Notes: generated by a model not told the origin, from the sequence alone. 53,023 nt of DNA from Candidatus Dormiibacterota bacterium (GCA_003142035.1 PLOF01000055.1:55344-108366); one strand, 5' to 3'; positions 26,471 to 34,566 are shown, numbered from the stretch's first letter. Translations and numbers: made by a program.

Positions 26471-26760
26471 CCGGAAGACGAACTTGGCGGCGCTGTGCGT
26501 CTCCGAGAAGTGGACCACCTTGACGTCGACCAGACCGGCCTCCAGGCCCGCGGCGAGCGTCGCCTTCTCGCTGATGGCGGAGCTGCCCCGCGGGCGGACG
26601 ATCCAGAGCGCCGCATCGCGGCCAGGCGCGCGACCTGGGCCAGCTGAGCTGGATCCTCGGCGGCGAGGAGGACGATGTCGCAGCCCGCTGGGTCGGTCAC
26701 CACCTCCGCGGCCCGGCTGCGCATCAGTCTCGGCCAGCCCTTTGTGCTGGGTCCTGTCAC
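26456..26760 (-). pseudogene. Frameshifted DUF3052-like gene
   Basis: Two minus-strand frames together read as one small conserved domain. The first runs from GTG 26760 (VTGPSTKGWPRLMRSRAAEV ... IVLLAAEDPAQLAQVARLAA). The second continues DAALWIVRPRGSSAISE ... GLEAGLVDVKVVHFSETHSA and ends FVFRLRDR at the stop 26458-26456. They would join at about 26617 if one G were added. The joined product of about 101 aa has the layout of DUF3052-type proteins (an acidic segment, then a W-I/L-x-x-P-K/R-G strand, then an AGLVD segment). It is either a recent -1 frameshift mutation or a sequencing error. Its 3' end overlaps the convergent glycosyltransferase gene. Confidence 0.6.
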
Positions 26761-26838
26761 ACGAGTGAGGCGCGCCCCAGGCCAGGGGCCGGCCCGGTGA
26801 CCGAGCCGGCCAGGGCTGCGGCGTGGCAGCATCCGTCC

Positions 26839-27990
26839 ATGCACCAGCCAGGCGCGTCCGAGAGGCAGACAGCCAAGAGGATCGCCGCCGCACAAGCCGT
26901 GCTGGCCGAGGCCCCGGTCTTCGACGGCCACAACGACCTTCCGTGGGAGATCCGGCGGCTGGCCGGAGGTGACCTCCGGGCCCTGGATCCGGGTACCTCG
27001 CTGGCCGGGCGGACCCACACCGACCTGGACCGGATGAGCGCGGGCGGAGTGGGCGCCCAGTTCTGGTCGGTCTACGCGCCCTCGACGCTGCCCGAGGCTG
27101 AGGCCCTCGCGGTGACCCTGGAGCAGGTGGACCTGGTCCACCGAATGATCGCTCTCCATCCCGACCGCCTGGTGCTGGCCACCAACGCCGAGGACTGCCG
27201 CCGAGCGGTGGCCGGCGGCCGTATCGCCTCGCTGCTTGGCGCCGAGGGCGGCCACTGCATCGCGTCGTCCCTGGCCGTCCTGCGCGACCTGCACCGGCTG
27301 GGTGTCCGCTACCTCACCCTGACCCATAACCACAGCACCGGCTGGGCGGACTCCGCGACCGACGAGCCCAGAGCCGGGGGGCTGAGCGCCTTCGGCCGGG
27401 AGGTCGTCGCCGAGATGAACCGCATCGGGATGATCGTCGACCTCTCGCACGTCTCCGCGACCACGATGCACGCAGCTTTGGACGCGAGCTCACGACCGGT
27501 GCTCTTCTCCCACTCATCGAGTCGGGCGCTGGTCGACCATCCCCGTAACGTCCCCGACGACGTGCTGCGGCGCCTCCGGGACAATGGCGGGGTCTGCCAG
27601 GTGACGTTCGTGCCCCCCTTCGTCTCCGAGGCCTGCCGGGTCTGGACCGAGATGGCCCAGCGGACGATGGAGGACCGGGGGCTGGACCCCGAGGACCTCG
27701 GCGAGCGGGCCCGCTTCCTCTCCGCCTTCGAGCTCGAGCATCCGCAGCCGGCGGCGACTCTGTCGGAGGTGGCCGACCACGTCGAGCACGTGCGCAAGGT
27801 CGCCGGCCTGGATCACGTTGGGCTCGGTGGGGACTTCGACGGCACCGACGCCCTGCCTCGGGGCCTGGAGGATGTGACGGGATATCCTCGGCTCCTTGCC
27901 GAGCTCGCCGGGCGCGGCTGGGCCCAGGCAGAGCTGGGCAAGCTCACATGGGGAAATGTGCTGAGGGTGGTGGAGAGGGTCTGCGGCTAG
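26839..27990 (+). CDS. Membrane dipeptidase (peptidase family M19)
   Basis: Zinc-dependent dipeptidase of the renal dipeptidase family; bacterial members hydrolyse varied L-L and L-D dipeptides. Ligand motifs are the HxD in VFDGHNDLPW, Glu in LLGAEGGHCI, His in VDLSHVSATTM and His in LFSHSSSRALVDHPRNV, plus GLGGDFDG. The C-terminus TWGNVLRVVERV is the usual M19 ending. Length is 383 residues from ATG 26839; an upstream GTG at 26797 would add 14. No signal peptide is evident, so it may be cytoplasmic. No linked transporter is seen. Confidence 0.92.
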   Translation: MHQPGASERQTAKRIAAAQAVLAEAPVFDGHNDLPWEIRRLAGGDLRALDPGTSLAGRTHTDLDRMSAGGVGAQFWSVYAPSTLPEAEALAVTLEQVDLVHRMIALHPDRLVLATNAEDCRRAVAGGRIASLLGAEGGHCIASSLAVLRDLHRLGVRYLTLTHNHSTGWADSATDEPRAGGLSAFGREVVAEMNRIGMIVDLSHVSATTMHAALDASSRPVLFSHSSSRALVDHPRNVPDDVLRRLRDNGGVCQVTFVPPFVSEACRVWTEMAQRTMEDRGLDPEDLGERARFLSAFELEHPQPAATLSEVADHVEHVRKVAGLDHVGLGGDFDGTDALPRGLEDVTGYPRLLAELAGRGWAQAELGKLTWGNVLRVVERVCG

Positions 27991-28133
27991 GTCGGCGACT
28001 GGCGCGGGACGGCCTCGAGGATCGCCGGGCAGGTCGTTCCGCGGCGAGTGGCCAACCCAGGGGTTCCGGCCGTCAAGCGTCCTTCCCCAACACTGGGCCA
28101 GATGAGTGTGAGGGAAGCTGGCCTCAGGGGCAT

Positions 28134-28934
28134 TCAGGAGATCACGGTCACGAGATCGGTCGTGATGTCCGTGTTGTAGTTCTGCATCGCAGTCCAGAGC
28201 GCGGCCAGTGAGATGGTCTCCACCTGAGGGCCGTTGTATCCGGCGACGGAGCCTGCGCTCTCCACATAGGTGACGGTGTCGCCGGCGGGCGTACCCGCCG
28301 CGAAGCTGTACCCGAAGACCGAGATCATGTGCTGAGCTTGATACCCGCCCCATCCTGGAAGGGTGGCGGTCATGACGTGCACGAGCACGGGGCTTCCGTG
28401 ACCCGCGGTGGTGAAGCGCCCCATCCCCGATAGGTCCGTCTCAAGCTGGGATTCGAAAACCGGCAGTGACGTGACGTGGGTTCCGGTGTACGCGTAGTTC
28501 GTCGTCCCTGTGATCTGCTGCAGGTATGTGTTGATGGCCCCCACCGCGTTGTCTCCAGTGGTCCCATAGGACTCGATGACATGGGCCGTGACGCCGATGG
28601 CATCGAGCGAGGGCAGTGCGGTGGTCCAGGTCGAGAGGAGGACCGCGATCGCACCTTCGGCACAGTAGTTCCGATGTGCATAGTCATTGGGTTCGAGCTC
28701 GACCTGGACGGGGAGCTTGACCGTCGTGCTCGGCGTCGGCGTCGGTGCCGGCGTGGGGCTCGGAGTTGGCGTCGCCTTGACTTGGGGGGTCGGCGCGTTC
28801 GCCGTCGCTGATGGCGCATCCGCGGAGGTGCGGAGGGACGAGCCCTGGCCGCAGGACATCAGGACCAGGAGGAGAAACGGGAGCAGGAGCTGGATCCGGA
28901 TCCGGCTGCGCGGCCACCGGCTCGCTGACTGCAC
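28134..28934 (-). CDS. Putative lipoprotein with C39-like cysteine peptidase domain
   Basis: From GTG 28934 the 266-residue product begins with an Arg-rich n-region, a hydrophobic core and a lipobox LVLMSC (Cys28), so it is predicted to be exported and lipid-anchored. A low-complexity Thr/Pro linker follows (about 49-72). The C-terminal domain has NYCAEGAIAVLL (Cys91), YQAQHMISVFGYSF (His202) and a following VTYVES strand, the order expected of a papain-like C39-type fold. The normal C-G-P start of the helix is replaced by C-A-E, so activity is uncertain. The frame is open upstream to 29042, but only the GTG 28934 start puts the signal peptide at the N-terminus. Confidence 0.6.
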   Translation of the reverse strand: MQSASRWPRSRIRIQLLLPFLLLVLMSCGQGSSLRTSADAPSATANAPTPQVKATPTPSPTPAPTPTPSTTVKLPVQVELEPNDYAHRNYCAEGAIAVLLSTWTTALPSLDAIGVTAHVIESYGTTGDNAVGAINTYLQQITGTTNYAYTGTHVTSLPVFESQLETDLSGMGRFTTAGHGSPVLVHVMTATLPGWGGYQAQHMISVFGYSFAAGTPAGDTVTYVESAGSVAGYNGPQVETISLAALWTAMQNYNTDITTDLVTVIS

Positions 28935-29043
28935 CCTTGTGCGGCTGCATGGGGGCTGGCGCCGCCGCGGTGTCGGATGGCTTTGGCACTGGTCCAACCC
29001 TCGTATGGTGACGTCATCGACACCACCGAGGACATCCCCCACC

Positions 29044-29049
29044 TATAGT
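29044..29049 (+). promoter_or_regulatory. -10 box TATAGT for the UPF0303 operon
   Basis: TATAGT is followed after exactly 6 nt by GTG 29056, the first codon of a 26-codon frame that ends at the UPF0303 start. This predicts a leaderless transcript. Confidence 0.4.
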
Positions 29050-29055
29050 GGATCC

Positions 29056-29136
29056 GTGGACCTGAGTTCCGGCAGCCCGTCGCGCGCTCCGTCCCGGGAG
29101 GGACGCACCGTCCGACTCGACAGCGGGGGAGGCTGA
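29056..29136 (+). CDS. Possible 26-aa leader peptide before the UPF0303 gene
   Basis: The short frame begins with GTG 6 nt after a TATAGT box and ends with a TGA that overlaps the next ATG (TGATG). The product begins MDLSSGSPSRAPSREG and is basic, with no known family. Its arrangement would couple translation of the downstream gene, although that gene also has its own GGAGG at about 29128. It could be chance. Confidence 0.3.
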   Translation: MDLSSGSPSRAPSREGRTVRLDSGGG

Positions 29137-29672
29137 TGGCATCTCCAGGTTCGGGCGAGTTGGTCGCCTCCCTCGAGGAGCAGGAGCGCCGGCTCGTCTT
29201 CCCGAGCTTCGACTACGACGATGCCTGGCGTCTCGGGTCGCTTCTGGTCGAGCTCGCCCGCGAGCGGCACGCACCGGTCGCCATCGACATCCGCTGCGGC
29301 GTCCAGCAGCTGTTCCACTGCGCGCTGCCCGGCTCGACCGCGGACAACGACGCCTGGATCGACCGCAAGCGGGGTGTCGTCGCGCGCTACGCGGAGAGCT
29401 CCTACCTGGTGGGGGAGCGCTTTCGGGTTCAGGGCACGACCTTCGAGGAGGCGTCGCGGCTCGACCCGGACCGCTACGCCGCGCACGGAGGGTCGTTTCC
29501 GGTGCGCCTGAGCCCTGACGGTCCGGTCGTCGGGGCAGTCTCCGTGTCCGGGCTGCCCCAGGCTGAGGATCACCGGCTGATCGTCGAGGGGCTGGTGCGG
29601 TACCTCGACCCCGGGTCACGGCGGTCATCAACTGCTGCCCCTGCGTCACTGCCAGACGGGCGTCCTCGCTGA
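29136..29672 (+). CDS. UPF0303 / heme-degrading-domain (HbpS-like) family protein
   Basis: A 178-residue protein with the family core: LEEQERRLVFPSFDYDDAWRLG, LVELARERHAPVAIDIR, LFHCALPGSTADNDAWIDRK, AHGGSFPVRL, and GPVVGAVSVSGLPQAEDHRLIVEGL. Family members include the heme-binding HbpS and yeast YBR137W; UPF0303 proteins themselves lack a proven function. ATG 29136 has GGAGG just upstream. It converges on the universal stress protein gene. Confidence 0.85.
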   Translation: MASPGSGELVASLEEQERRLVFPSFDYDDAWRLGSLLVELARERHAPVAIDIRCGVQQLFHCALPGSTADNDAWIDRKRGVVARYAESSYLVGERFRVQGTTFEEASRLDPDRYAAHGGSFPVRLSPDGPVVGAVSVSGLPQAEDHRLIVEGLVRYLDPGSRRSSTAAPASLPDGRPR

Positions 29673-29691
29673 CGAACTCCTCCTCAACCGC

Positions 29692-30210
29692 TCAGTCGCG
29701 GCGTGGCGGGGGGTGGTGTCCGGGCGGAGGGGGCGGCGGTATCGATTCGATACCTGGCGGCTCGTCGGGCCATACCAGCAGCACGGCACATGGGGCGTGG
29801 TCGACGACGAACCGGGTGGTCGGGCCCAGGCTGTGGGGGCCCAGACGCGAGTGGTCGCCGTCGCGGGCCACCACCAGCAGGTCAACGTTCTCGGCGACTG
29901 CTCGAATGACCTCGCGCTCGACGCGTCCCCGACGGCGGAGCAGCGCGGCGTCCTGACGCCCCAGCCGCGCCGCAGCGGCGGCGAGCAACTCGGAGGCGGC
30001 CGCGTCGGCGACGTCCTGGAAGGAGCGGGCGGGTCGGCGTCCGGCAAATGCCCGGCCGAGCAGCCCCGTGGTGGCCGCGCCGGCAACCTCGGCGACATCG
30101 GACGGGGTGACGTGGAGGAGGGCGACCTGGGCTCCTGCGGGAAGGCTGTGGCTGGCTGCGTCGATGCATCCCTGCCACGTCCCCTCGACCACCCAGATGA
30201 CGATCCGCAT
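29692..30210 (-). CDS. Universal stress protein (UspA family)
   Basis: Single UspA domain of about 150 residues plus a proline-rich tail (172 aa in all). It starts MRIVIWVVEGTWQGCIDAAS, with LLHVTPSDVAEVAG as the second strand, a helical segment, then VDLLVVARDGDHSRLGPHSLGPTTRFVVDHAPCAVLLVWPDE. The last part corresponds to the G-x2-G-x9-G(S/T) ATP-loop region, here somewhat degenerate. The start lies 8 nt after the stop of the upstream transporter gene, so the two are probably one operon. Usp domains are often regulatory partners of transporters. Confidence 0.85.
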   Translation of the reverse strand: MRIVIWVVEGTWQGCIDAASHSLPAGAQVALLHVTPSDVAEVAGAATTGLLGRAFAGRRPARSFQDVADAAASELLAAAAARLGRQDAALLRRRGRVEREVIRAVAENVDLLVVARDGDHSRLGPHSLGPTTRFVVDHAPCAVLLVWPDEPPGIESIPPPPPPGHHPPPRRD

Positions 30211-30218
30211 GGCTGGCA

Positions 30219-31469
30219 TCATCCCATCAATCGCAGGGAAACCCAGAGGGCGACGGTCGCGGTGACCAGCACGAGTGGCACCGTGAGGGCGCCCAGGCGC
30301 ACGAACTCCGAGAGGGGCAGCTCCTCTCCGCGCTGCCGGAGGACGCGCCGCCAGAGCAGGGTGGCGAGCGAGCCGACGTAGGTCAGATTGGGCCCGGTGT
30401 TGACACCGATGAGCACCGCGAGCACCGCGCCGGGACCGGCGACGGACGCCGCCGGGAGGAGGAGGAGCACCGCCGGCAGATTGTTGATGAGATTGGCGAG
30501 CACGGCTGCGATGACCGCGATCAGCAGGAGCGCGCCGAGCGACGTTCCCCCCGGCATGAGGTGGGTCACGAGCGTGCCGAGCCCATGGACCGAGACGGCT
30601 TTCACGATGAGCCCGAGAGCCAGCACGAAGGCGAGAAAGGGCACCTCGAGTGCCAGGCCGATGTCGCGGACGGTGGCGCGCCGGTTCACCAGCGCCGGTA
30701 CGGCGAGGGTGACGGCGCCACCGAGTGCGGCGAACGCAGGGGCGACGTGAAAGAGGGAGGTCACGAAGAAGCCGAGGAGCGTGAGCACCACGACCACACA
30801 CGCGAACACGGGAACCGGGCCGCGAGTGTCGGAGACGGGTTCGGCGTGTCCGACGAGATCCACGGCAAAGAACCGCCGCAGCACCAGCCACTCCACCGCG
30901 ATCGCCGCCAACCAGGGCAGCGCCATGGTTGCGCCGAAGCGGACGAACGAGAGCCCGCTGGCGCTGAAGGCCAGGAGGTTGGTGAGATTGGAGACGGGCA
31001 GGAGCAGGGAGGCCGAGTTCGCGAGGTGGGTGCACGCATAGACGTGCGGCTTGGCCCGCAGCCGGAGGCGCGCCACCGTGGCGAAGACGACCGGAGTGAG
31101 CAGCACCACGGTGGCGTCGAGGCTGAGCACGGCCGTGACCGTGCTCGCGATCGCAAAGACGAGCGCGAGGAGCGTGACCGGTCGGCCCCGAGAGCCGGTC
31201 GCCATCCAGGTCCCGGCGGCCTCGAACAGCCCAAACCGATCGCAGAGATTGGCCAGGACGAGGACGGCGGCCAGGAAGCCGATGGTCGGCGCGAGGCTGC
31301 TGGCCTCGGCCCCGGCCTGGCCTAGCGGCAGGATCCCGAGCAGCAACAGCAAGCCGGCGGCCGGAACCGCGACCAGCGCCTCCGGCAACCCCCACGGTCG
31401 AACCACGGCGGACACCAGCGTCGCCACGAGGAGCAGACCGGCAATGGTCTCGGCAATGGGGCCCGGCAC
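30219..31469 (-). CDS. ArsB/SLC13-type anion permease
   Basis: Polytopic protein of 416 residues with about ten to twelve membrane helices. Features of the ion-transporter superfamily of ArsB and SLC13-like permeases are LSLDATVVLLTPVVFATVARL in the first half and LANLINNLPAVLLLLPA with GVNTGPNLTYVGSLATLLWRRVL in the second. The latter match the repeated NNLPA and GxNxGPxL elements of ArsB. No arsR or arsC is nearby, so arsenite is not assured; phosphate, sulfate or dicarboxylate are alternatives. The start is GTG 31469. It is followed by a Usp gene on the same strand. Confidence 0.82.
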   Translation of the reverse strand: MPGPIAETIAGLLLVATLVSAVVRPWGLPEALVAVPAAGLLLLLGILPLGQAGAEASSLAPTIGFLAAVLVLANLCDRFGLFEAAGTWMATGSRGRPVTLLALVFAIASTVTAVLSLDATVVLLTPVVFATVARLRLRAKPHVYACTHLANSASLLLPVSNLTNLLAFSASGLSFVRFGATMALPWLAAIAVEWLVLRRFFAVDLVGHAEPVSDTRGPVPVFACVVVVLTLLGFFVTSLFHVAPAFAALGGAVTLAVPALVNRRATVRDIGLALEVPFLAFVLALGLIVKAVSVHGLGTLVTHLMPGGTSLGALLLIAVIAAVLANLINNLPAVLLLLPAASVAGPGAVLAVLIGVNTGPNLTYVGSLATLLWRRVLRQRGEELPLSEFVRLGALTVPLVLVTATVALWVSLRLMG

Positions 31470-31529
31470 CGTTCCATGAAGCTTACGTCCGGGGTTGTCG
31501 CCCCGGAGTGCCCCGGGACGCTCCGAACG

Positions 31530-31535
31530 TACAAT
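31530..31535 (+). promoter_or_regulatory. -10 box TACAAT of a leaderless UDG-rnj transcript
   Basis: TACAAT lies 8 nt before ATG 31544, with no Shine-Dalgarno between. The transcript would also carry the overlapping RNase J gene. Confidence 0.5.
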
Positions 31536-31543
31536 CGAGGACC

Positions 31544-32257
31544 ATGCAGAGCGGCGCCACGGATGCCCTGGCCGTTGTCCACGAACACATCCTCGTCTGC
31601 ACGGACTGCCCTCTCCACCTCAAGCGCATCCAGGCCGTGCCGGGGACCGGGCCCGCCGGAGCCCGCATCATGGCGGTGGGGGAGGGCCCGGGAGAGACCG
31701 AGGACCGCCTCGGCCGCCCCTTCGTCGGCGCCGCGGGCAACGTCCTGACCAAGCTCCTGGAGAGCATCGGTCTGCGCCGCGACGACATCTACATCACCAA
31801 CGTGGTGAAGTGCCGGCCCCCGGGCAACCGGGACCCGGAGCCGGCCGAGATGGAGGCCTGTTCCCACTTCCTGGACGCCCAGATCGAGATCATCCGGCCC
31901 GACGTCATCCTGATCCTGGGTCGCCACGCCCTGGCCCGGCTCCTCCCGGGGGCAGGCGGCATCAGCGGCCTGCATGGCCGCAGGGTGGTCCGTGGCGACC
32001 GCCTCTACGTCCCCCTGTACCACCCGGCGGCCGCCCTTTACCAGGGGTCGTTGATGCGGACACTTGAGGACGACATGCGCAAGGTGCGCGGGTACCTGGA
32101 CGAGGCGGATGCCCGGCGGCGTCAGCCGGCGCCTGCGGCCGCCCCGGGGGGACAGGCTGCGGCTTCCGAGCCGGCTCTGCGCCTCGTATCCCCGGACCCG
32201 ATCGAGCCCGTGCCGCCGTCCGCACCGCCCGGCCGCGACCAGCTCAGCCTCTTTTGA
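31544..32257 (+). CDS. Family 4 uracil-DNA glycosylase (UDGa, 4Fe-4S)
   Basis: Removes uracil from DNA. The four cluster cysteines are visible: Cys19 and Cys22 (LVCTDCPL), Cys90 (VVKCRPPGNRDP) and Cys106 (EMEACSHFL). Motif 1 is GEGPGETEDRLGRPFVGAAG and the C-terminal motif is LYHPAAALY. The 237-residue chain has a Pro/Ala-rich tail ending exactly in DQLSLF, a close match to the bacterial sliding-clamp motif QL(S/D)LF. ATG 31544 is favoured over an upstream in-frame ATG by the TACAAT box and the family N-terminus. It overlaps the RNase J start (TTGA). Confidence 0.94.
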   Translation: MQSGATDALAVVHEHILVCTDCPLHLKRIQAVPGTGPAGARIMAVGEGPGETEDRLGRPFVGAAGNVLTKLLESIGLRRDDIYITNVVKCRPPGNRDPEPAEMEACSHFLDAQIEIIRPDVILILGRHALARLLPGAGGISGLHGRRVVRGDRLYVPLYHPAAALYQGSLMRTLEDDMRKVRGYLDEADARRRQPAPAAAPGGQAAASEPALRLVSPDPIEPVPPSAPPGRDQLSLF

Positions 32258-33948
32258 CCCAGTCATCCGGCGTCGGCACACCCACCGGGACCGGGGTCTC
32301 GCGCCTCCGCCTGGTCGCCCTGGGGGGCCTCGGCGAGATCGGCCGCAACCTCCTCGCGATCGAATGCGGTGACGACATCGTGGTGGTCGACGCCGGCCTG
32401 ATGTTCCCCGAGACCGAGATGCTCGGGGTCGACCTGGTCATCCCCGACGTGGGCTGGCTGGTGGAGCGGCGCGAGAAGGTGCGCGGCATCGTCCTCACCC
32501 ACGGTCACGAGGACCACATCGGCGCCCTCCCGTACATCCTGCCCCGCCTCGACGTCCCCGTCTTCGGGACGGCCCTCACCCTCGGCATCCTGCGCAACAA
32601 GCTGCGCGAGCACCGGCTTCTCACGAGCACCCGGTTGACCACGGTCACCCCCGGCGACACGGTTCAGCTCGGCTGCATCGCCGTCGAGTGGATCCACACC
32701 ACCCACTCGGTGCCCGACGCCTGCGCCCTCGCCCTCCACACCCCGCTCGGCGTGATCATCCACACCGGCGACTTCAAGGTGGATCAATCCCCCGTCAACG
32801 GAGCGCCCCCCGACCTCGCCCGCCTGGCCCGGCTGGGTGATGCCGGCGTCCTCCTCCTGCTCTCTGACAGCACCAATGCCGATGTGGAGGGGATGACCCC
32901 CAGCGAGCGGTCCGTGGCCCCGGCGCTCGCGTCGCTGATCAGCGGAGCGGCAGGCCGGGTACTGGTCGCCACCTTCGCCTCCAACATCTCGCGACTGCAG
33001 CAGGTGGTCCAGGCGGCCGAGAACGCCGACCGGCATTGCCTCTTCATCGGACGCTCGATGCTCAACAACATCAAGGTCGCCCAGGAGCTCGGCTTCCTCG
33101 AGGTTGGTCGCGGCACCGTCGTCTCCCCCAAGCAGGCGAACCGTCTGCCTGACGCGGAGATGTGCATCCTCTGCACCGGCTCCCAGGGCGAGCCCCTCTC
33201 GGCGTTGAGCCGGATCGCGGGCGGCGAGCACCCGCTGGTCTCCCTGCATCCCGGCGACACGGTGGTGCTGAGCGCCAACCCCATCCCTGGCAACGAGGAG
33301 GCGGTCCACCTCACCGTCAACAACCTGGACCGGCTGGGGGCCCACACCTATCGCGGCAGCGCGCGCGGTCTCCACGCCTCCGGCCACGCCGCGCGCGAGG
33401 AGCTGCGCCTGCTGCTCACGCTGTGCCGGCCGCAGTACTTCATGCCGGTGCACGGCGAGTACCGGCATCTCGCCGCCCACCGCGAGCTGGCCATCGCCTC
33501 CGGGGTGCTCCCGGAGAACGTTGCCGCGGTCGACAACGGGAAGGTGGTCGAGATCGACGGCGAGGGCCTCCACGTGCTCGACCGCCGGGTGCCGGCCGGC
33601 TACGTCTACGTCGACGGTCTGAGCCTGGAGGACGCCACCGACGTCGTCTTCCGCGACCGTCGCCAGCTCGCCGAAGACGGGCTGATCATCGTCCACCTCG
33701 CCGTCGAGCGCTCCACCGGCGCCATCGTGGCCGGCCCGGAGCTGATCGCCCGCGGTTTCATCGAGGACGCCGACAGCGCGGCGCTCTTCGACGAGGCGCA
33801 GATCCGGGTTCGCGAGATCCTGGAGCACCTCGCCCCCGACGCCGGCTGGGCGGTCTGGAAGGGGGCGGTGCACGAGGCCCTGAGCCGCTTCCTCTTCAAG
33901 CGGACCAATCGCCGGCCGCTGATCCTCCCCCTGGTGACAGAGGTCTGA
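32254..33948 (+). CDS. rnj: Ribonuclease J
   Basis: Metallo-beta-lactamase/beta-CASP ribonuclease with endo- and 5'-3' exonuclease activity in RNA decay and rRNA maturation. VALGGLGEIGRNLLAIE is the family N-terminus; the metal motif LTHGHEDHIGALPYIL starts near residue 81. IIHTGDFKVDQSP, LLSDSTNADVEGMTPSE, the beta-CASP segment LVATFASNISRLQQVV, and FMPVHGEYRHLAAHRELA follow. A C-terminal RNase J domain is present (564 aa). TTG 32254 overlaps the UDG stop. With RNase Y and PNPase this genome has a Gram-positive-style RNA decay set. Confidence 0.96.
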   Translation: MTQSSGVGTPTGTGVSRLRLVALGGLGEIGRNLLAIECGDDIVVVDAGLMFPETEMLGVDLVIPDVGWLVERREKVRGIVLTHGHEDHIGALPYILPRLDVPVFGTALTLGILRNKLREHRLLTSTRLTTVTPGDTVQLGCIAVEWIHTTHSVPDACALALHTPLGVIIHTGDFKVDQSPVNGAPPDLARLARLGDAGVLLLLSDSTNADVEGMTPSERSVAPALASLISGAAGRVLVATFASNISRLQQVVQAAENADRHCLFIGRSMLNNIKVAQELGFLEVGRGTVVSPKQANRLPDAEMCILCTGSQGEPLSALSRIAGGEHPLVSLHPGDTVVLSANPIPGNEEAVHLTVNNLDRLGAHTYRGSARGLHASGHAAREELRLLLTLCRPQYFMPVHGEYRHLAAHRELAIASGVLPENVAAVDNGKVVEIDGEGLHVLDRRVPAGYVYVDGLSLEDATDVVFRDRRQLAEDGLIIVHLAVERSTGAIVAGPELIARGFIEDADSAALFDEAQIRVREILEHLAPDAGWAVWKGAVHEALSRFLFKRTNRRPLILPLVTEV

Positions 33949-33986
33949 GGCGTCGCCTGCGTCGAGGAGCGGTTCCCGCCCCGCCC

Positions 33987-34433
33987 TCAGGTGACCCCCA
34001 CTCCCGCGAGCCAGATTCGGAGGTCGGCCAGCTGCTCATCGTGGTGAACCGGCGAACCTGAGTACCGTTCGGTCGCCGCGATGACCACGGAGGATCCATC
34101 CGTCAGCAGAACCCGGATGGCTCGCCCCTGGTACTTGAATCGAGCCTCGCCGAGCCGGAAGCTCGCCACCGACTCGCGAGGGATCGTTCGCGACGAGGCG
34201 AAATTGCGCACGATGAGCGCGTCGCTGGTGCCCCGTACCCCGACCCTTCTCCAGCGCCAGGCGATCGCCGTGAAGAGCCCTGCCGCGACCACAGCGATCA
34301 GCAGCTCCGCCAGACCGCCATGAAGGGCGGCCTCGATCGCGGAGAGGACGGCTGCGAGTGCGAGGACGGAAAACCAGCCGACGGAGAAGGCCCGAAAGGG
34401 CTGCGGTATCCGGAAGTCGATTTCCGCCTCCAA
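33987..34433 (-). CDS. Small membrane protein with bacterial PH-like domain
   Basis: About 148 residues. An N-terminal hydrophobic hairpin (FSVGWFSVLALAAVLSAIEA and LLIAVVAAGLFTAIAW) is followed by a soluble domain (VGVRGTSDALIVRN, IPRESVASFRL, IRVLLTDGSSVVIAATE) that resembles the bacterial PH/bPH2 layout. TTG 34433 is proposed as start because it lies 8 nt after TACCAT, matching the leaderless pattern; the frame is open upstream to 34502, where residues are low-complexity. It is divergent from ftsK. The function is unknown. Confidence 0.65.
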   Translation of the reverse strand: MEAEIDFRIPQPFRAFSVGWFSVLALAAVLSAIEAALHGGLAELLIAVVAAGLFTAIAWRWRRVGVRGTSDALIVRNFASSRTIPRESVASFRLGEARFKYQGRAIRVLLTDGSSVVIAATERYSGSPVHHDEQLADLRIWLAGVGVT

Positions 34434-34441
34434 CGCCGTGA

Positions 34442-34447
34442 ATGGTA
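34442..34447 (-). promoter_or_regulatory. -10 box TACCAT of the PH-like gene
   Basis: On the minus strand TACCAT is followed after 8 nt by TTG 34433. This supports a leaderless start for the short form of the protein. Confidence 0.35.
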
Positions 34448-34560
34448 GGAGGACGCGACGACTCCCGGGTGGGGGCGGCGGCCAGATCAGGTGGTGCGCC
34501 ACCAGCTTTCGGCCCGATCCGAACTTCCCGAACGCCCATTCGCAACCTGCCCAGCCCTGC

Positions 34561-34566
34561 TACGAT
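34561..34566 (+). promoter_or_regulatory. -10 box TACGAT for ftsK
   Basis: TACGAT gives a predicted start near 34573 and a leader of about 45 nt before ATG 34618. No strong -35 is seen. Confidence 0.35.

Noticed and set aside
30219-31469. Calling the permease an arsenite pump (ArsB) as part of an ars operon.
   Set aside because: No arsR, arsC or arsA is present nearby; the neighbour is a universal stress protein, so only the broad permease family is supported.
23858-31469. A mobile element or defence island in the accessory block.
   Set aside because: No transposase, integrase, terminal repeats, toxin-antitoxin pair or nuclease-type defence genes were found; the genes look metabolic or envelope-related.
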